Below, piece by piece: positions 59,342 through 64,000 of a DNA stretch of 64,000 nt. The position numbers and the translations under genes were made by a program. Source of the stretch: Erpobdella octoculata (Eukaryota > Annelida > Clitellata > Hirudinida > Erpobdellidae); NCBI GenBank assembly GCA_963978895.1, contig OZ022247.1:6953068-7017067 (forward strand), written 5' to 3'. Position 1 is the stretch's first letter. Every line of letters begins with the position of its first letter. The notes under the pieces were generated by a model, which ran no database searches, was not told where the DNA came from, and saw nothing but the letters and a program-made list of their open reading frames with translations.

Positions 59342-60420
59342 TCACCACTGGTACCACATTCGGTTTATTTCTATTTCTAGGTCCTTATACTTGCATATCT
59401 TTTCTGATTCTTTCAATATAATATTTGCATCATCTGGAACAGATACCTCAACCAGCAAGCATACTTTTTCTCTTTTGTTGTAAATTACTATATCAAGTCT
59501 GTTAGCTGGAATTGCTCGGTCTGTGATGACCGGCAAATCCCATGTGATTGTAACATCATCATCTACATTGATAACTTTTTCTGGTTGATGTTCATAGTAT
59601 TTTTTGGGTGCCTTAGCTCCAAAGTGTTTACGCAACTTCCAGTGGATGTAATTTGCTACATTGTTGTGTCTTTTTGTGTACTCAGTTGGAGCTAGAATTG
59701 TGCATCCTGAAACAATGTGACTGATGTGTTTCTCTGCCTTGTTGCATAATCTGCACCGACTATCAACTTCTTGCTTCAAAATGTGTTTTTGAAAGTATCT
59801 GGTGTTGAGTGCCTGATCTTGGGCAGCTGTTATGCGACTCTCTGTTTTACCTTTGAGACCCGAGCTCTTTAGCCATGACATGGTTTGCTCTTTATCTGTT
59901 GTTGGATTATCAAAGTTTCTAAAAAAAATTGTCCATGAAGAGGTTTCATTTTTAAGTTATTAGTTTTTTCGATGAATAATTTGTTTTTTAGCTGTTTTTT
60001 TTACAAATGTCAGAGGCTGGATTTAAAATAGAGTACTTATTCTTGATTTTAGCAGCTTCTTTTTGAATTGAATATTTAGTGGCTTGTTGGTCAAGGAACT
60101 TTGCAACGTTTGTGATTTTGTCTGGTTCTGTCTGAATGTAATCTCAGAGATCAACAATAGCATGGTTGTAAGCTGAAACCAAATCGACTAGACCTCTTCC
60201 ACCATCACGTCTCTTGATGTAGAGTCTCTCAACATCAGCCTTTGGGTGATGAATTCCTCCTATGGTTAAGAGCTTCCTCGTCTTTCTATTAATTTTTTTA
60301 ATTTCATCTCTCAACCAGTTGATAACGCCAAAACTGTAAGTCAGAACTGGAACTGCTAAAGAATTATTGGCACTAAATTTATTTTTGGAATTTAGTTCAG
60401 TTTTAAAGACTTGTCTTCAG
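59342..60420 (-). pseudogene. R4/R2-like LINE 3' end: RT tail, CCHC and restriction-like endonuclease
   Basis: On the minus strand, from about 60420: LAVPVLTYSFGVINWLRDEI, KTRKLLTIGGIHHPKADVER, GGRGLVDLVSAYNHA, an in-frame TGA near 60144, then KPLHGQFF in one frame and FDNPTTDKE in another (frameshift in a T-run), then an open 179-residue frame. That frame has CRLCNKAEKHISHIVSGC, a C-x2-C-x7-H-x4-C knuckle, and RLDIVIYNKREKVCLLVEVS, a PD-(D/E)xK-type endonuclease core as in elements with a C-terminal restriction-like endonuclease. The combination fits the R2/R4-type group. 5'-truncated and inactive here. Exact clade uncertain. Confidence 0.8.
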
Positions 60421-61300
60421 CCCCGCAACTAGACGTCAAGCTCTGGGGGGGCGAGCTATCTCTAAAGGGGGGCGAAAAATGAAAATGGTCAAAAAACCAC
60501 TAAAATTATATCGGGAGTTAAAAAGACAATGTAAATATTATATGTAAAACCAAGGTGCGTCAGCAACACCCATATTGTTTATTATTTTTATGACTTCATT
60601 TTGGATTTGCTGGAATAGTTTATAAAAATAAAATGACAAAAAGTGCAATAAATAAAAATAATCAATATTTATCGTAAATCTTTGCATTACAGAATTAATT
60701 TTCTGTTTTGTTTTTTAATTTAAACACAATCTGTAAGCTTCTATTCAAGCTTCTATTCTGATATTTTAGGTTTTTGAGGTTGGATAGGCCAACTTGTTGG
60801 CCTCTCTGAAGTGGTTTAACATGTATGGATAAACTACTTCCGGATAGCCCCCTCTCCCGGTCATCAGCTATCAGTTTTTATACAGAAAAAATAAAAAAGT
60901 GGCTTTGAAAATATTTTGAAAAAGCAGCTCCGACTAACCCCCCGGTCATCAGTTTTTTGGAGGAAAAATTAAAGAAAGGCTTTAAAAAGTTTTAGATTTT
61001 TTTTCAAATATAAGTGGGCCGTGAGAAAAAGTTGCATCCCAAGGTTTTGCTGAGATGTTTGCAGTGATGCGTTAATAAGTTAACCGTATACAATATAACC
61101 TACACTATATTGCAGATGTGTTGATAGATACCCAACATTCCCAATTTTGTGAGTATTCCTGAATACGCTGCTTTAGCTAGCTATGTACCAGAATAACGGT
61201 TTACAGGCTTATAAAGTTCAAAAAGGTACATAACTTAGAATTTTTCAGTAAGGGGGAAGGGCGAAATACGCTGCCTTATCTAGCTAAACACTACATAACA
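60421..61300. other. Repeat-derived AT-rich sequence before the gap
   Basis: 60845-61050 carries two tandem versions of a repeat also at 32130-32285. 61151-61190 and 61265-61295 share AATACGCTGC(T/C)TTA and TAGCTA, a local duplication reaching the gap edge. No gene. Confidence 0.6.
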
Positions 61301-61500
61301 NNNNNNNNNNNNNNNNNNNNNNNNNNNNNNNNNNNNNNNNNNNNNNNNNNNNNNNNNNNNNNNNNNNNNNNNNNNNNNNNNNNNNNNNNNNNNNNNNNNN
61401 NNNNNNNNNNNNNNNNNNNNNNNNNNNNNNNNNNNNNNNNNNNNNNNNNNNNNNNNNNNNNNNNNNNNNNNNNNNNNNNNNNNNNNNNNNNNNNNNNNNN
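61301..61500. other. Assembly gap (200 N)
   Basis: Exactly 200 N characters; the true length may be unknown. Any open frame across it is meaningless. Confidence 0.99.
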
Positions 61501-61915
61501 GTAAGCCAACAAACTGCAACGGAAGTTTTTAAAAAGTGAGGAGAATTTGGAGTAAAAAATCGCCATCATCTGTTTTCCTGCTTCTCTTCAGTGACGATGA
61601 AATTGTTTTTAGCTTTCACCTGGTCGCGTTCACCCACCTTAGAGTACTGATTTTTTAATATTTAAATATTTAATGAAAGAAATGAAATAATATTAGAACT
61701 TTAATATTTTGTTACTGTTTTACTCAAAATTTCGAGCATTAACATAATATATTCGACAGTCAACACCTTGTTGTTTCAGTTATCTCTCCTTCGGTTACTG
61801 TTGCTGTTAATGCGGCCACTTGGTCAAGTTAGAAAGGATTTCTTTTTATTTTTCAAAAGTCGTTTCCCGCTCATTCTCGGACTATTTCGGATTATTGCCG
61901 CCCATTACTTTTTTC

Positions 61916-61992
61916 GTTTCCATGGAAACGTGGCGTAACGACACCATTGATGACGTCAACAGTCTCTGATGTAATTTGTGAAAATATCAAGT
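61916..61992 (+). promoter_or_regulatory. Promoter-like patch: X-box palindrome, CRE and splice donor
   Basis: GTTTCCATGGAAAC at 61916-61929 is a perfect palindrome fitting an RFX X-box. TGACGTCA at 61951-61958 is a full CRE (CREB/ATF) palindrome. ATATCAA|GTGAGT follows, a consensus 5' splice site at 61991. The arrangement looks like a promoter with a short non-coding first exon on the plus strand, with the gene beyond the window. No TATA box. Inference only. Confidence 0.35.
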
Positions 61993-62514
61993 GAGTTTGA
62001 AGTTTTTTTTTTAATATAATTTTTGCTTTCAATTTGTTGACCCCTCGAGGACGAGTTCAACCGGGCTTGTTAACTCCGTTCTACAATCGGCCTGATACGG
62101 GCCTGATACGGGCTTGTCACCACCAAATATGTTAATTCGAATCACGTGATTTTGCGACAAGAAATATATTCAAAAAAGATTCAGAAAATTTATCTACCCA
62201 GGTGAAACCTCAACTAAATTACCGAATGAATTTTTAATGCGTGGACTCTTGCTTGCATGCGGTGTTTGCTTCTATGTTGGTTTTTTTTAAATCTATTTCA
62301 AAGTTTGAAAAAATGCAAGAAGGTGAAAAAACGTGCATTAAAATATATGTCAGAAAAACTACCCGTGTTGTGCTTGGTGCGCAAGTAAAAGTGACATCTT
62401 GTGACTTAAGTAGAAAATATTTTTTCACATTTTTATTCCTGTCAACGCTTTCATCTATCATTTTACTTCGCCTCTTTTCTAAAACAAATGCTTTTTCTCT
62501 ATAAACATTCGTCC

Positions 62515-62870
62515 ATGCAACATACTTTCATGCATCTATGCAACATACTTTCATGCATCTATGCAACATACTTTCATGCATCTATGCAACATACTTTCAT
62601 GCATCTATGCAACATACTTTCATGCATCTATGCAACATACTTTCATGCATCTATGCAACATACTTTCATGCATCTATGCAACATACTTTCATGCATCTAT
62701 GCAACATACTTTCATGCATATATGCGACATACTTTCATGCATCTATGCAACATTCCTACATGCATCTACGCAACATACTTTCATGCATCTATTTAACATA
62801 CTTTCATGCATCTATGCAACATACTTTCATGCATCTATGCAACATTCCTGCATGCATCTATGCAACATAT
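62515..62870. repeat. 23-bp minisatellite
   Basis: About 15 units of ATGCAACATACTTTCATGCA plus TCT, nearly perfect to 62740 and then diverging. Weak relatives (TATGCAACATAC..) continue to about 63200. The His/Met/Cys frames are artefacts. Confidence 0.94.
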
Positions 62871-63500
62871 TTACATGTATATATGCGACATACTAACATT
62901 TCCTCATGCAGCATACCTACATAAGTCTATGCAACATACCTATATAAATGTCCTCGAAACATACCTACTTGAATTTGTGCAGTGTACCAACATGCATTTA
63001 TGCAGTTTACGAGCAATATACTCGCATGTGTTTATGCAACATACTTATATGCATCCATAAAACATACTTACATGCGTTTATGCAACATAATTATATGCAT
63101 CCATAAAACATACACAGATGCATTCATGCAACATACTTATATGCATCCATAAAACATACATGCGTTTATGCAACCTACTTATATGCATTTAACATAAGTC
63201 TATGCAAGAAAACATACGTCTACGTCATATACATTCGTTCTTAAAACATACACTTCGGTTGTAGCAGCACGCCAACGCAAATCAGGAAACTCTTGCCTAA
63301 CTCGAACATTTCATGGCAAACTTGATGAAACTTCAGTAAACCTGATTGAATATTACTTGTTGAGATACTCAATGTAAAATTCCAATTTCTTTCAAGGATG
63401 AAAACGACAATTCTACCAAAAGTAAAGTTAAGTGAGTAAAAAAAACGAAAGGCTTGGCCTTCTTGTCTCTCCAAAATCGTCAATTTTGTTTTAAACTTAT
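62871..63500. other. Decayed minisatellite and AT-rich flank
   Basis: 62871-63230 repeats CATACTTATATGCATCCATAAAA-like segments, degenerate relatives of the 23-bp array. 63240-63480 shows nothing identifiable. Confidence 0.6.
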
Positions 63501-63504
63501 TTAC

Positions 63505-63545
63505 AACTAGCAGTGCCCGTAGCTACTTCGCTCGCATGAAATTAG
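63505..63545 (+). repeat. Transposon-terminal-like sequence
   Basis: CTAGCAGTGCCCGTAGCTAC then TTCGCTCGCATG. Similar CTAGC..TGCCCG...TTCGCTCG strings start many degenerate retroelement copies in invertebrate genomes. A weaker relative occurs at 26626. Confidence 0.45.
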
Positions 63546-63589
63546 AGAGTTTGAACCGTGCATCCATAGTAGAGATCAATTTTGTAGGT

Positions 63590-63880
63590 CTCGGCTCGGC
63601 CCGTCGACAACTTAGCCCAGCCCGTTTTAAAAACCTAAACTCCTGGCCCGGAACAGCCCGTTTGAATTAGGCCCGGCCCATTCTTACAGGCCTAGAAGTT
63701 CTATATACTTGATGAAAAACTTCGGCCCGTCCCACCTTGACTTCAGGTTTGGCCCGGCCCAACTGAAGACCCTAAAATCACTAAAATATCTATATATTTG
63801 GTGAAAAACCTCGGCCCGTCCCACTTTGATTTAAGGTTTGGCCTGGCCCGTGTGAAGACTCTAAAACAACGGCTTGGCCC
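63590..63880. repeat. GGCCCGGCCC-type repeat with internal tandem duplication
   Basis: CTTCGGCCCGTCCCACCTTG (about 63719) and CCTCGGCCCGTCCCACTTTG (about 63808) begin two copies, about 90 bp apart, of GGTTTGGCCCGGCCC-containing units. GC-rich relative to surroundings; unknown family. Confidence 0.65.
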
Positions 63881-64000
63881 AACCGGTGATAAACTGGACT
63901 TAGCTACTTTTAACCGGCACAAAACTTCAAAATACTAATTTTTACATTTGTAGCACTTACAGTTTTTGAGTAGCAGTTATTTTGAAATCAAATAACCCTT

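Noticed and set aside
61280..61569. Frames across the N run
   Set aside because: Assembly gap; the protein is undefined residues.
62488..63060. MQHTFMHLCNIL-type repeat protein in three frames
   Set aside because: A 23-bp unit is not a multiple of three, so each frame cycles through the same peptide; typical of a minisatellite, not a gene.

Overview
This window looks like AT-rich, repeat-heavy animal genomic DNA. It has spliced genes with GT-AG introns, a delta1-type protocadherin, an NK2-class homeobox gene, CR1/L2-like and R4-like LINE remnants, tRNA-derived SINEs, and very large amounts of microsatellite and minisatellite DNA. The gene content fits a bilaterian invertebrate. A lophotrochozoan, for example an annelid such as a leech, is my best guess, but the sequence alone does not prove it. 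Almost all long open frames outside the genes are translations of simple repeats and are not genes. A 200-base run of N (61301-61500) marks an assembly gap.

Layout. 1-2400 (+): the 3' part of a gene for a PI-PLC X-domain (PLCXD)-like membrane protein whose frame is broken twice. 2889-4338 (+): a complete two-exon gene for a small single-Ig-domain type I membrane protein of 232 aa. 5399-15767 (-): a four-exon non-clustered protocadherin of 1259 aa, with seven cadherin repeats, one membrane segment and a tail with a PP1-type RVxF motif and two PPxY motifs. All its exon junctions agree in phase. Its 4.7 kb intron 2 holds a 979-bp hAT-type element with a clean 8-bp target duplication. 15.8-26.6 kb: no gene recognised; dominated by tetranucleotide arrays, including a 620-bp (GTAT)n array facing a 1281-bp (CATA)n array. 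26.7-29.3 kb: a SINE and a 5'-inverted CR1/L2-like LINE. 32721-39021 (-): an NK2-class homeobox gene of two recognised exons, with an intron inside the homeodomain between residues 44 and 45. The intron contains a decayed LINE and several foldback-type repeats. 39-46.2 kb: a minisatellite-rich zone upstream of the homeobox gene, including a 12-bp GC-rich repeat and a foldback element inserted in a CAT/CAA minisatellite. 46-64 kb: no protein gene recognised; a second SINE, minisatellites, two LINE 3' remnants, dispersed repeats, and one promoter-like patch near 61.92 kb.

Working relationships. Two of the intact genes (Ig membrane protein, protocadherin) encode cell-surface adhesion or recognition proteins and are convergent. 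The third is a developmental transcription factor. Nothing in the sequence links them as one pathway. I found no convincing new multi-gene system. The most interesting points are structural: a tandemly duplicated splice donor, the opposed giant tetranucleotide arrays, several uncatalogued foldback elements, and a helical-phased octamer-like cluster upstream of the homeobox gene.
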